DNA of 64,000 bases from Arthrobacter sp. SDTb3-6. Lineage in GTDB: Bacteria > Actinomycetota > Actinomycetes > Actinomycetales > Micrococcaceae. The notes below the pieces were generated by a model. The model saw nothing but the letters and a program-made list of their open reading frames with translations. It was not told the DNA's origin and made no database searches. Where the stretch lies: positions 1 to 64,000 of the forward strand of contig NZ_JAAMFN010000006.1 of assembly GCF_013376095.1 (NCBI RefSeq), read 5' to 3'. The position numbers were made by a program, and so were the translations under genes. Each line of letters starts with the position of its first letter. Position 1 is the stretch's first letter. Shown one piece after another: positions 1-8,590 of this stretch.

Positions 1-12
1 ACAACACCGCGG

Positions 13-66
13 AAGCGGCATTCCCGCCTCGCCTTTACGCGAGCTGCGGGAATGCCGCTTTCTTTG
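13..66 (+). terminator. intrinsic terminator of an upstream gene outside the window
   Basis: A perfect 15-bp inverted repeat (13-27 with 46-60) encloses an inner 5-bp stem (28-32 with 39-43) and is followed by TCTTTG. The T-rich side lies on the plus strand, so it would end a plus-strand transcript entering from the left. It would also separate that transcript from the minus-strand genes that follow. Confidence 0.7.
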
Positions 67-150
67 TCCCGGTCGCGCGGGAGCGTTTGCCCGTAGTGCC
101 CCGGTTGTGCGGGAGCGTTGGTCAAGAGTGCCCCGGTTGTGCGGGAGCGT
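65..150. repeat. three tandem 32-bp-period repeats
   Basis: A 22-bp unit occurs at 65-86, 97-118 and 129-150, exactly 32 bp apart. The second and third copies are identical and the first differs at a few positions. The 10-bp stretches between units differ from one another. The array sits just beyond the stop codon of the acetyltransferase gene. The function is unknown. Confidence 0.75.
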
Positions 151-152
151 CT

Positions 153-851
153 TCAGGCCGGCAGGTGGTACCACCATGTGCGGCCCTTGCCGATGAGCTG
201 GAAGCCGCGGTTCCGGTACAGTTCGAGCCCCTCCGGGGTGGCGTTGAGCAGCAGGTGCTCCGCACCGGCGTCGGCCGCGGCCTGCGAGAGGCGGTCGAGC
301 AGGGCGGTGCCCAGCCCGGTGCGGCGGTGCTCCGGCGCCACGTACATGTCGAAGATGCCAGCCAGGTGCTTGCCGCCTTGTTCCGGTGGCACAAAAACAT
401 AGGACTGCCCGGCCCATTCGTCCCCGACGTGCGCGGTGGCCCGCCAGGCCTGCGGCGGGTCGAGGGCACAGACGCCCTCAGCCGGTGCATCGAGGCGCAC
501 CCGCCCGTCGGGGGCGTCACCGCCGGCCGCCTGCCTTTCCGGGTCCAGCGGCACCGTCATCCACCACGGCTGCCAGCCGCGCCCAAAACGCCGCCGCTCC
601 AGCTCGCCGGGCTTCACGGCGGCGTTCAGCCACACGCCCACCACGGCGGCACCGCGGCGTTCGGCTTCGGCCAGGGCGGGCAGCAGGCCGGCTTCGGTGA
701 TTTCGGTGGGGAACAGGCACAGCATTTCCCGGGTTTCGGGCAGCCACACCCAGTCCATGCGGTGTGTGCCAAAGGCGCGCCCGCCCGTCGCGGCGGCCTG
801 GGCCCGGAACCAGGCGTGCTGCGTGCGTTCACAGTCTGCGAGCGTCACCAT
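153..851 (-). CDS. GNAT-family N-acetyltransferase
   Basis: This 232-residue protein carries a single C-terminal GNAT fold, a family that moves an acetyl group from acetyl-CoA to an amine. The acetyl-CoA-binding region is visible as IFDMYVAPEHRRTGLGTALLD (about residues 165-185), with the R-x-x-G-x-G signature, followed by LLLNATPEGLELYRNRGF, a typical final strand and helix. The N-terminal 120 residues are less recognisable. Nothing indicates the substrate. The ATG at 851 lies 3 nt beyond the stop of the upstream M3 peptidase gene, so the two are probably co-transcribed. Confidence 0.85.
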   Translation of the reverse strand: MVTLADCERTQHAWFRAQAAATGGRAFGTHRMDWVWLPETREMLCLFPTEITEAGLLPALAEAERRGAAVVGVWLNAAVKPGELERRRFGRGWQPWWMTVPLDPERQAAGGDAPDGRVRLDAPAEGVCALDPPQAWRATAHVGDEWAGQSYVFVPPEQGGKHLAGIFDMYVAPEHRRTGLGTALLDRLSQAAADAGAEHLLLNATPEGLELYRNRGFQLIGKGRTWWYHLPA

Positions 852-854
852 GGC

Positions 855-2873
855 CTACGCCAGCCCCCGCCGGGCAAGCAGCGGCGCCGTGTCCGCGTCG
901 CGCCCGGCAAATTCTCTGAAGGCCGCCAGGGGGTCCACCGAGAAGCCGCGGCCCAGCAGCGTCTCGCGAAAATGGTCCCCATTGGCCCTGGCCAGTCCGC
1001 CGTTGGCCTTGAACCAGGCTTCCGTGTCGGCGTAGAGCACCTCGCTCCAAAGGTAGGAGTAGTACCCGGCCGCATAACCGCCGGCGAAGATGTGGTTGAA
1101 GTAGCCGGTGCGGTAGCGCGGCGGCACGGCGGGCAGGTCCACGCCGGCAGCCGCCAGGGCCGCGGCCTCGAACGCCAGCGGGTCCTCCACCGGGGCACCG
1201 GCGGGCAGTTCGTGCCAGGCGAGGTCCAGCAGCGCAGCTGCCAGGTATTCGGTCGTGGCGAAGCCCTGGCCCCACAGGGCGGCGGCCTGCAGTTTCCCCG
1301 CCGTGCCCTCCGGCAGCGGCTCACCGCTGCGGTGGTGCAGGGCGTAGTTGGCCAGCACCTCGGGCCACAGGATCCACATCTCGTTGACCTGGGACGGGTA
1401 CTCCACGAAGTCCCGGGGCACGTTGGTCCCGGAGAACCGTGGCCAGCCGACGTTGGAGAAGAGGCCGTGCAGCGCATGGCCGAACTCGTGGAAGCACGTC
1501 ACGACCTCGTCGTACGTCAACAGCGCCGGCTCACCCTCCGGCGGCTTCGGGATGTTAAGGTTGTTGACCACGACGGCGTGCGTCCCCTCGAGCGCCGACT
1601 GCTCCACGAAGGAGTTCATCCACGCCCCGCCGCGCTTCGTCCCGCGCGTGAACCAGTCGCCCAGGAACAGGCCCAGTGCGGAGCCGTCCGCGTTGAACAC
1701 CTCCCAGACACGCACGTCCGGGTGGTACCCGGCCAGGTCGTGGCGCTCGGTGAAGGACAGCCCGTACAGGGCGGAGGCTGCGTAAAACACGCCGTTGTGC
1801 AGGACGGATTCGAGCTCGAACCAGGGGCGCAGGGCAGCCAGATCCACGCCGTATTCGTCCCGGCGCACCTGCGCGGCATAAAACGCCCAGTCCCAGGCCT
1901 CGATCGGGTGCCCGGCCGCCGCCGCCAGCTTCGCCTCCTCGGACCGTGCATTCCGCACGGCGGCGGCGGTGAGGGGAATGAGCATGGCGTGGACGGCCCC
2001 CACCGACGGCGCGGTCTGCGGCTCGATGGCCCGTTCGGCCTCGCTGGCAAATCCCAAAAGCGCAGCGCGCTCGGCCCGCAGCGCGGCGATGGTGGCGGCG
2101 AGGCCGGGGACCGTGGAGCCGGCACCGCCGCGCCCCACGGAGGCCAGGTGCAGCCGGCGCCGCGTTTCCCTGTTCGTGAGCACCTCCAGTGCCGGCTGGG
2201 CAGTGGGCAGGACCAGAGTCAGCAGGTAGCCGGAGCCGTGCCCGGCGGCACGGGCCGCGGCGGCCGCCGCGGCAAGGTCATCGGGGGTGAGCCCGTCAAG
2301 CTCCGCTGCGTCCTCGACCAGGAGGGCGGCGTCGTTGCCGGCCTGCATGACCCCTTGGGAAAATTCGGTGCTGAGCGAGGACAGCCTGCCGTTGAGCCCG
2401 CGCAGCCGCGCCTGCCCGGGTGCGTCAAGCCCCACCCCTGCCCGGGTGAACGACTTCCGGTATTCGTCCACCAGCCGCACGGACTCGGCGTCCAGGGCGT
2501 CCGTGGGCACGTCCAGGAACCGCCGGTAGAGGTCGGCGTTGAGCAGCACCGCGTCCGTGTGCGCGGCCAGGCGCGGGGCAATCTGCTGCTCGATCTCCTG
2601 GATGGCCGGCGTGCCGCAGGAAGAGGCGATGTTGAAGAAAACGTTGGATACGCGGCCCAGCACGGCCCCGCTGCGTTCCATGGCCGCCACGGTGTTCCCA
2701 AACGACGCCGGCTCCGGGTTCGCCGTGATCGCCTCGATCTCCGCCAGCTGCCGGGCAAACCCGGCCTCAAAGGCCGGCAGGTAGTCGCTGTCGGCGATGG
2801 CCGCGAAATCGGGCAGCTGGTACGGCAGCGTGCTGGCGGCCCGGAAGGGGTTGCCGGAAAATTCCTCAGTCAT
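855..2873 (-). CDS. M3-family zinc oligopeptidase (peptidyl-dipeptidase Dcp-like)
   Basis: The 672-residue cytoplasmic protein has the usual length for Dcp/oligopeptidase A enzymes, which trim short peptides. The zinc site HEFGH is at about residues 462-466, and the downstream FSGTNVPRDFVEYPSQ block is typical of M3 enzymes. The ATG at 2873 (MTEEFSGNPF) was chosen because the family alignment begins there and AAAGAG lies upstream. The frame stays open further upstream but would run through a perfect palindrome and give no family-like sequence. No signal peptide is seen. It is followed 3 nt later by the acetyltransferase gene. Confidence 0.93.
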   Translation of the reverse strand: MTEEFSGNPFRAASTLPYQLPDFAAIADSDYLPAFEAGFARQLAEIEAITANPEPASFGNTVAAMERSGAVLGRVSNVFFNIASSCGTPAIQEIEQQIAPRLAAHTDAVLLNADLYRRFLDVPTDALDAESVRLVDEYRKSFTRAGVGLDAPGQARLRGLNGRLSSLSTEFSQGVMQAGNDAALLVEDAAELDGLTPDDLAAAAAAARAAGHGSGYLLTLVLPTAQPALEVLTNRETRRRLHLASVGRGGAGSTVPGLAATIAALRAERAALLGFASEAERAIEPQTAPSVGAVHAMLIPLTAAAVRNARSEEAKLAAAAGHPIEAWDWAFYAAQVRRDEYGVDLAALRPWFELESVLHNGVFYAASALYGLSFTERHDLAGYHPDVRVWEVFNADGSALGLFLGDWFTRGTKRGGAWMNSFVEQSALEGTHAVVVNNLNIPKPPEGEPALLTYDEVVTCFHEFGHALHGLFSNVGWPRFSGTNVPRDFVEYPSQVNEMWILWPEVLANYALHHRSGEPLPEGTAGKLQAAALWGQGFATTEYLAAALLDLAWHELPAGAPVEDPLAFEAAALAAAGVDLPAVPPRYRTGYFNHIFAGGYAAGYYSYLWSEVLYADTEAWFKANGGLARANGDHFRETLLGRGFSVDPLAAFREFAGRDADTAPLLARRGLA

Positions 2874-2894
2874 GTTCGCCACTCTTTCACGTTT

Positions 2895-2942
2895 AACCGG
2901 CGGACGACGGCGAAAGGTACGTTTCGCCGTCGTCCGCCGGTT
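2895..2942. repeat. perfect 21-bp inverted repeat with 6-nt loop
   Basis: Positions 2895-2915 are the exact reverse complement of 2922-2942, with GGTACG between them. It lies between two same-strand genes, the 900-residue synthetase upstream and the M3 peptidase downstream. Neither side carries a clear T-run, so it is not a standard intrinsic terminator. It may still stop or stabilise the synthetase transcript, or it may be an interspersed palindromic repeat. Confidence 0.8.
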
Positions 2943-2961
2943 GTGCCGTGCCGTGGTGCCG

Positions 2962-5664
2962 CTACTTTTGGGCGGGCACGCCCTGCTGCTGGAACACCAG
3001 GGACATCGGCGTGGTTTCCGTGGTCTGGCCCTGCGGGTTGTCACGGAAGATGTCCTGCAGCACGTCCTTCTCCAGCTGCGTGTCGTGGCCCAGGGCCACG
3101 ACGCCGAGGTCATTGGCGTCCATGACCGCCGTGCCGGCAAAGTTTGCGGCGTATTCGGCGGGCACCGTGGCCCGGACCAGGGCGCTGAGGCGGGCCGCCA
3201 CGCCGTCGGGGTCCAGCGGCGCGTACTTCACCGAATGGGTGGAGGTGCCCACCTGGTAGCCGGCGGCGCCGTCGATGGCGTTGATGTTGTGGCCCACCAC
3301 CTCGTAGAACACGCCGGACTTTCCCTGCAGCTTGCCGATCACGGAGCGGGCGGAGGCGTACATGATGCGGGGCAGGCCCACCTCGTCGATGGCCAGCTGC
3401 ATGGACCAGGGGCTGGCCAGGCCGATCCCGCCCGGGTTGCGGGTGACGAACTTGCTGAAGATCCGCGCCGCGCCGGAGACCTTGATGTCCCAGACCGGGA
3501 TGGAGCGGCCCTGGGTCATGGCCACGATCTTTTCCGAGACGAACAGGTACCAGGGGGTGTCCGCCGTCGCCGTGCCGTGGTCGCCGCCGGCGGCGGGCAG
3601 GCCGTCAAAGAAGCGCTTGACGTACTGCATGACGGTCGGGTCGAAGTCGGTTTCCTTGTAAAAGACCTCGGTGCGCAGCGGGTAGCGGCGGAACGTGCCG
3701 GCGCCGTTGGGGACGGTGATGTCCAGCTGCTTGTCCGCGTTGGGGATGTAGTCGCTCTTGCCCTCGATCCCGGCCTTGGCCTCGGGCACGTCAAAGAACT
3801 CGCGCAGCCAAAGCTCGGTGTTGATCAGGCGCCAGAACACCATGGTGGAGCCGGCGGACTTGCCGCTGAGGTACTCCTCGAAGGCGTAGATGACGGCGTC
3901 CTGGTTCCAGTACGGGCGGGCGCCGAAGGAGGAGGAGAGGAAGATCTCGTAGATTTTTTCCTTCATCAACGAGAACCACTCGGCCTCCGGCGTGGTGAAG
4001 CCGATCTTGTTGCGGCGGTTGCTGATCATCTCCGGCAGCAGCCCGCGCGTGGCGTCGCGCAGGATCCGCTTGTTCCAGCCGCCCTTGATGATGGATTCAT
4101 CGTCCAGGCTGAACAGGAACTTCACCACTTCCTTGTCCAGGAACGGCACACGGCCCTCCAGGGAGAAGCGCATGGTGTTCTTGTCCTCGTAGCGCAGCAC
4201 GGCCGGCAGGGACTTGTGGAACAGGTCGTCGATGAGGCGCAGCTTGAGGTTGTCCGGGATGTTGGAGAAGGTCTCGGACTTCCACTTTGACGTGAATTTC
4301 TTGTTCAGCAGCGGGGTGATGCCCGTGGCCTTCTTGAACGTCAGGGCGCCCTGGATGCGGAAACGGGCCAGGCGGAACAGGATGTCCGCGCTGGAGGCCA
4401 GTTCCTTGGCGAGCTTGGCGGTCTGGCCGTTCTTCTTCAGCTGGCGCAGGTAGGCAAAGTAGTAGGGGATGTAGCCGGCCATCATCTCGTCGGCGCCCTG
4501 GCCGTCGAGCAGGACGGTCACGTGCTTGGACGCCTCGCGCATCACCTGGTACTGGGCGTACGGGCCGGAGGAGATGATGGGCTCCTCCATGGTGCGCACA
4601 AAGTCCTCCAGGTCCGCCACAAACTCGGCGGCCTGCGGACGGATCTTGTGGCTGGTGACGTTGCCTGCGCAGCGCGCCAGCACGGCGTCGGCGTACTTTT
4701 CCTCGTCGTTGAGCGAGTTGGGGAAGACGGCGGAGAAGGTCTGCTGCGTGGCGCCCAGCGAGTCCGTGGCAGCTGCCTTGTCCTGCATGAGCTTGTTGAT
4801 GGTGGCCACGACGGCGGAGGAGTCCAGCCCGCCGGACAGGGCCGTGCCGACGGGGACTTCGGACTGCAGGCGCAGGCGCACGCCCTCCGTGAACCGGTCG
4901 CGGTATTCGTCGATGACGGCCTGCGAGTAGGGGGTTTCGATCTTGGCCAGCTCGGCCAGTTCCTCCTTCAGTCGCGTGTACGGACTGATGGTGATGGTCC
5001 CCGCGGGACCGGCTTCCGTGTCCACCGTGTCCAGGACCAGTTTTTCGCCCGGCATGAGCTTGTGGATGCCGGCGAAGAACGTCTCGGCCTCCTCGTCGTG
5101 GATGCGGAATTGCAGGTAGCGGAAAAGGATCCGCTCATTGACTTCCTGCTCCAGCTTCCCGGCGGCCAGCAGCGGCTTGATCTCCGAGCCGAACAGCAGC
5201 GTGGGCGCCTCGGGCGTGCCGGCCGTGGCGTAGTACAGCGGCTTGATGCCGAAGTGGTCGCGGGCCAGCACCAGGCGGTTGTTTTTGCGGTCGTGGATGG
5301 CCAGGCCGAACATGCCGTTGAACTTGTCAAAGGCGGCGTCGCCCCACTCCTGGTAGGACTGCAGCACCACTTCGGTGTCCGACTGGGTGGCGAAGTCGCG
5401 GCCCAGGGACTCCAGCTCGGCGCGCAGGTCCAGGTAGTTGTACACCTCGCCGTTGTACACCAGGACGGTTTCCCCGTCGGCGCTGTACATGGGCTCCTGG
5501 CCGTGGGCCACATCGATGATCGAGAGGCGCCGGTGGGCGAGTCCTACGTTGCCATGTGTGTAGAGGCCTTCCCCGTCGGGCCCGCGGTGCACCATGCACG
5601 CGTTCATTGCCCCCAGGAGGGTTTCGTCTTCCCCATAACCGTAGTATCCGGCGATTCCGCACAT
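2962..5664 (-). CDS. asnB: asparagine synthetase-like amidotransferase fused to CofE-like ligase domain
   Basis: This 900-residue protein has two parts. Residues 1-625 are an AsnB-type synthetase, which uses glutamine and ATP to amidate a carboxylate. The glutaminase begins with the catalytic Cys2 ([10 protein letters not shown]) and the ATP-pyrophosphatase motif SGGLDSS is at 277-283. Stand-alone AsnB enzymes end near residues 550-650. Residues about 660-895 resemble F420-0:gamma-glutamyl ligase (CofE-like) proteins, with blocks [14 protein letters not shown] (708-721), [19 protein letters not shown] (745-763), NAIDGA (795-800), [13 protein letters not shown] (847-859) and [13 protein letters not shown] (875-887). 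The real substrate is unknown. It could be a carboxylate that is amidated or ligated to an amino acid. The gene is divergent from pdxT. It has no F420-pathway neighbours in the window. Confidence 0.85.
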   Translation of the reverse strand: MCGIAGYYGYGEDETLLGAMNACMVHRGPDGEGLYTHGNVGLAHRRLSIIDVAHGQEPMYSADGETVLVYNGEVYNYLDLRAELESLGRDFATQSDTEVVLQSYQEWGDAAFDKFNGMFGLAIHDRKNNRLVLARDHFGIKPLYYATAGTPEAPTLLFGSEIKPLLAAGKLEQEVNERILFRYLQFRIHDEEAETFFAGIHKLMPGEKLVLDTVDTEAGPAGTITISPYTRLKEELAELAKIETPYSQAVIDEYRDRFTEGVRLRLQSEVPVGTALSGGLDSSAVVATINKLMQDKAAATDSLGATQQTFSAVFPNSLNDEEKYADAVLARCAGNVTSHKIRPQAAEFVADLEDFVRTMEEPIISSGPYAQYQVMREASKHVTVLLDGQGADEMMAGYIPYYFAYLRQLKKNGQTAKLAKELASSADILFRLARFRIQGALTFKKATGITPLLNKKFTSKWKSETFSNIPDNLKLRLIDDLFHKSLPAVLRYEDKNTMRFSLEGRVPFLDKEVVKFLFSLDDESIIKGGWNKRILRDATRGLLPEMISNRRNKIGFTTPEAEWFSLMKEKIYEIFLSSSFGARPYWNQDAVIYAFEEYLSGKSAGSTMVFWRLINTELWLREFFDVPEAKAGIEGKSDYIPNADKQLDITVPNGAGTFRRYPLRTEVFYKETDFDPTVMQYVKRFFDGLPAAGGDHGTATADTPWYLFVSEKIVAMTQGRSIPVWDIKVSGAARIFSKFVTRNPGGIGLASPWSMQLAIDEVGLPRIMYASARSVIGKLQGKSGVFYEVVGHNINAIDGAAGYQVGTSTHSVKYAPLDPDGVAARLSALVRATVPAEYAANFAGTAVMDANDLGVVALGHDTQLEKDVLQDIFRDNPQGQTTETTPMSLVFQQQGVPAQK

Positions 5665-5780
5665 ACTGCATTACCTCATCTTTAGTACGTCAGTCCTCGC
5701 CCAATGCTACTTGCTTGGCGCCCGGGGGCCTGCCAGGCCCCGGTGCGGGAGGCGTGCAAACAAGTGACATTGCGCCCATC

Positions 5781-5792
5781 TATGATGGAAAA
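5781..5792 (+). promoter_or_regulatory. -10 box of a probable leaderless pdxT promoter
   Basis: TATGAT at 5781-5786 is followed by exactly 6 nt and then the GTG start at 5793. The transcript would therefore begin at or next to the start codon. No clear -35 box is visible. The same spacing recurs before several other genes in the window. Confidence 0.55.
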
Positions 5793-6515
5793 GTGACTGT
5801 TCCCATCCCTGATTCTTCCCCGTACGACGGCGGCTCCCGCCCTTTGGTGGGCATCCTCGCCCTGCAGGGCGACGTGCGTGAACACGCCCGGGCCCTGGCG
5901 GCCTGCGGTGCGCGCGTGTCGGCCGTGCGCCGCCCCGCCGAGCTGGCCGCCGTCGACGGCCTGGTGCTTCCCGGCGGGGAATCCACCACCATCGACAAGC
6001 TGACGCGGATTTTTGGGCTGCGCGGGCCGCTGCGCGAGCGCATCCAGTCCGGCCTGCCCGTGTACGGCAGCTGCGCCGGCATGATCCTGCTGGCCGACGA
6101 AATCGCCGACCCCGCCACCGACCTGGCCGGCAACGCGCAGCAGACCCTCGGCGGGCTGGACATCACGGTACGCCGCAACGCGTTCGGCCGGCAGGTCGAT
6201 TCCTTCGAGACCGAGCTGGACTTTTCCCGGCTGGAGCCCTGTGGGCAAGCCGGCGGCCGGGCGGCCAAGCCGGTCCACGCCGTGTTCATCCGAGCCCCGT
6301 GGGTGGAGCGCGTGGGCGCCTCCGTGGAGGTCCTTGCCAGTGTGGAAATCCCGGCCGAGGCGCACCCGGCACCGCAAAACGGTAGAATTGGTTCCGTTGA
6401 ACGTGCCGTCGCCGTGCGGTCGCAGCACTTGCTTGCCACCTCCTTCCATCCGGAAGTGACGGGCGAGCGCCGCATCCACGAACTTTTTATTCGAATGATC
6501 AGAGGAGAAGCGTAA
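5793..6515 (+). CDS. pdxT: pyridoxal 5'-phosphate synthase glutaminase subunit PdxT
   Basis: PdxT hydrolyses glutamine and channels ammonia to PdxS for vitamin B6 synthesis. The 240-residue protein shows [13 protein letters not shown] near the start, [12 protein letters not shown], the nucleophile Cys in YGSCAGMIL, and the SFHPEVTGE region holding the His-Glu of the class-I glutaminase triad. The GTG at 5793 is the only good start, since the frame runs open upstream without an ATG near the conserved N-terminus. PdxS is not adjacent. The yebC gene starts 2 nt after the stop, so the two are likely co-transcribed. Confidence 0.93.
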   Translation: MTVPIPDSSPYDGGSRPLVGILALQGDVREHARALAACGARVSAVRRPAELAAVDGLVLPGGESTTIDKLTRIFGLRGPLRERIQSGLPVYGSCAGMILLADEIADPATDLAGNAQQTLGGLDITVRRNAFGRQVDSFETELDFSRLEPCGQAGGRAAKPVHAVFIRAPWVERVGASVEVLASVEIPAEAHPAPQNGRIGSVERAVAVRSQHLLATSFHPEVTGERRIHELFIRMIRGEA

Positions 6516-6517
6516 CC

Positions 6518-7273
6518 ATGTCAGGCCACTCCAAATGGGCGACCACCAAGCACAAAAAAGCCATCATTGACAGCCGCCGTGCCAAGTCGTTCGCGAAACT
6601 GATCAAAAACATCGAGGTTGCCTCCCGCATGGGCGGGGCCGATCTCGCCGGCAACCCGGCCCTGGAACTCGCCGTGTCCAAGGCCAAGAAGACCTCGGTG
6701 CCCAACGACAACATTGACCGCGCCATCAAGCGCGGCGCGGGCCTGCTCGGCGAAGCCGTCGACTACCAGACCATCATGTACGAAGGCTACGGCCCCCAGG
6801 GCACCGCGCTGCTGATCGAGTGCCTCACCGACAACAAGAACCGTGCCGCCTCCGAGGTGCGCCTCGCCGTGGGCCGCAACGGCGGCAACATGGGCGACCC
6901 CGGCTCCGTGGCGTACATGTTCACCCGCAAGGGAATCGTGGGCCTGCCCAAGAACGGGCTCACCGAGGACGACCTCCTCATGGCGGTCCTCGACGCCGGC
7001 GCCGAGGAGGTCAAGGACGAGGGCGAGAACTTTGAGATCATCTCCGACACCGCGGACCTGCCCGCGATCCGCGCGGCCCTGACGGATGCCGGCATTGAAT
7101 ACGAAACCGATGAGGCCGGATTTGTCCCGTCCATGCAGGTGGAACTGGACGTCGAACACGCCCGGAAGTTCATGAAGCTCTACGACGCGCTCGAGGACCT
7201 GGACGACGTCCAGAACATCTACTCCAACGCGGACATGAGCGAGGAAGTCCTCGCCGCGCTCGAAGAGGACTAG
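6518..7273 (+). CDS. yebC: YebC/PmpR-family regulator
   Basis: This 251-residue protein begins [18 protein letters not shown], the hallmark of the YebC family. Proteins of this family have been described as DNA-binding regulators and, more recently, as factors acting on translation. The length and the acidic C-terminal domain (about 130-250) are normal. AGAGGAG just upstream is a good ribosome-binding site. It lies between pdxT and ruvC. The yebC-ruvC-ruvA-ruvB order is widely conserved in bacteria. Confidence 0.95.
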   Translation: MSGHSKWATTKHKKAIIDSRRAKSFAKLIKNIEVASRMGGADLAGNPALELAVSKAKKTSVPNDNIDRAIKRGAGLLGEAVDYQTIMYEGYGPQGTALLIECLTDNKNRAASEVRLAVGRNGGNMGDPGSVAYMFTRKGIVGLPKNGLTEDDLLMAVLDAGAEEVKDEGENFEIISDTADLPAIRAALTDAGIEYETDEAGFVPSMQVELDVEHARKFMKLYDALEDLDDVQNIYSNADMSEEVLAALEED

Positions 7274-7276
7274 GAC

Positions 7277-7873
7277 CTGCGCGTCCTGGGCGTCGACCCC
7301 GGCCTGACCCGCTGCGGTCTGGGCGTGGTGGACGTTGCCCCGAACCGCACCGCCACCCTCGCGGGGGTCGGTGTGGTGGGCAGCTCCCACGAATTGCCGC
7401 TCGATGCCCGGCTGCTCGTCATCGCGAATGCGATCGACCGGTGGCTGGACGTTTTTAAGCCCGAGGTGCTGGCCATTGAACGGGTCTTCGCCCAGACCAA
7501 CCTCAGCACGGTGATGGGCGTGGCACAGGTGTCCGGCGTGGTCATGGTGGCCGCCGCCCGCCGCAACATCCCGGTGGCCATGCACACGCCGTCAGAGGTC
7601 AAGGCCGCGGTGACCGGCAGCGGACGCGCCGACAAGGCCTCCGTCACCGCCATGGTGGCCCGGATCCTGCGGCTGGACGAACCGCCGCGACCCGCCGACG
7701 CGGCCGACGCCCTGGCCCTCGCGATTGCCCACGCGTGGCGCAGCGGCAGCGCCCTTGGCGGGGACGGCACAGGCTCCCGGGGCACGACGGCGGCCCAAAA
7801 GTTGTGGCGCGACGCCGAGGCCAAGGCGAAACTGACCAAGAACAAGGAAAAGCCCGGTGCGGCCTGGCGTTAG
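7277..7873 (+). CDS. ruvC: Holliday junction endodeoxyribonuclease RuvC, probable CTG start
   Basis: RuvC cuts Holliday junctions held by RuvAB. The conserved N-terminus [18 protein letters not shown], with the first catalytic Asp, follows directly after the yebC stop in the same frame (TAG 7271-7273, GAC, CTG). The CTG at 7277 is the only codon that can serve as a start upstream of this motif, and AGGA at 7266-7269 sits 7 nt before it. The next usable start (GTG 7325) would remove the catalytic Asp. [21 protein letters not shown] and the C-terminal [12 protein letters not shown] block are also typical. The product is 198 residues. Confidence 0.9.
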   Translation: MRVLGVDPGLTRCGLGVVDVAPNRTATLAGVGVVGSSHELPLDARLLVIANAIDRWLDVFKPEVLAIERVFAQTNLSTVMGVAQVSGVVMVAAARRNIPVAMHTPSEVKAAVTGSGRADKASVTAMVARILRLDEPPRPADAADALALAIAHAWRSGSALGGDGTGSRGTTAAQKLWRDAEAKAKLTKNKEKPGAAWR

Positions 7874-7877
7874 CCGT

Positions 7878-7899
7878 TCGTAGCTGTGTTCGATAGAAT
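7878..7899 (+). promoter_or_regulatory. SOS-box-like site abutting the -10 box of ruvAB
   Basis: TCGTAGCTGTGTTCGA (7878-7893) matches the actinobacterial LexA site TCGAAC-N4-GTTCGA perfectly in the right half and at 4 of 6 positions in the left half. TAGAAT (7894-7899) directly follows as a -10 box, so a bound repressor would block the promoter. AAGGAG and the ruvA ATG (7934) follow. Confidence 0.6.
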
Positions 7900-7933
7900 G
7901 GGCGCCAGGATCGTTTCATAAGGAGCTAAGGCA

Positions 7934-8587
7934 ATGATCAGTTTTGTCCGCGGACCTGTGGCCCACCTTTCACTGGCGCAGGCCGTGATCGACGTCAACG
8001 GGGTGGGCATGCTGGTGCACGCCACGCCCAAGACACTGGGCAGCCTCACGGTGGGCGAGGAGGGCACCTTGACCACCTCGATGATTGTCCGTGAGGACTC
8101 CATGACCCTGTACGGCTTTGCCGATGCCGGGGAGCGCGAGGTCTTCGACATCCTCATGGGCGTCAGCGGGATCGGTCCGCGCCTGGCCCTGGCCATCCTG
8201 GCCGTGCTGGAACCGGAGAGCATCCGCCGTGGTGTGGCCGCCGGCGACGGCACCGTGTTCACCAAGGTCCCCGGGGTGGGGCCGAAGGTGGCCGGGCGGA
8301 TCGTCCTCGAACTCAAGGGCAAGCTCAAACCCACCGGCAGCGGGCCGGCCGCGGCAGCCCCGGCGCCAGGCGCGCCGCTGGCGTGGAAGGACCAGGTCGT
8401 GGCGGCCATGACCAGCCTTGGCTGGAACGAAAAGGATGCGTTGAAGAGCATTGATGCTGCGCTGGCGGCGGAACCGGAACTTGCCGAAGGCGCAAACGTC
8501 CCCGCCATCCTGCGGGCCACCCTGCGCTGGCTGGGCCAGGACACCGCACGCCAGGGCGGGGCCCGCCAGCCAAGCCGGGTGCGCTAG
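7934..8587 (+). CDS. ruvA: Holliday junction branch migration protein RuvA
   Basis: RuvA binds four-way junctions as a tetramer and loads the RuvB motor. The 217-residue protein shows MISFVRGPVAHLS, the helix-hairpin-helix region SGIGPRLALAILAVL and VPGVGPKVAGRIVLELK (about 75-130), an Ala/Pro/Gly-rich linker and the C-terminal RuvB-binding domain (AMTSLGWNEKDALKSI). TAAGGAG lies 9 nt before the ATG. A promoter with an SOS-box-like site precedes it, and ruvB follows after 3 nt. Confidence 0.97.
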   Translation: MISFVRGPVAHLSLAQAVIDVNGVGMLVHATPKTLGSLTVGEEGTLTTSMIVREDSMTLYGFADAGEREVFDILMGVSGIGPRLALAILAVLEPESIRRGVAAGDGTVFTKVPGVGPKVAGRIVLELKGKLKPTGSGPAAAAPAPGAPLAWKDQVVAAMTSLGWNEKDALKSIDAALAAEPELAEGANVPAILRATLRWLGQDTARQGGARQPSRVR

Positions 8588-8590
8588 GCC

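Noticed and set aside
65-150. Possible CRISPR array
   Set aside because: There are only three units, the gaps are 10 bp, and no cas genes are nearby. The spacing is too short for spacers.
2962-5664. Coenzyme F420 biosynthesis locus
   Set aside because: Only a CofE-like domain is present. No cofC, cofD, cofG/H or F420-dependent enzyme is seen in the window, so an F420 role is not supported.
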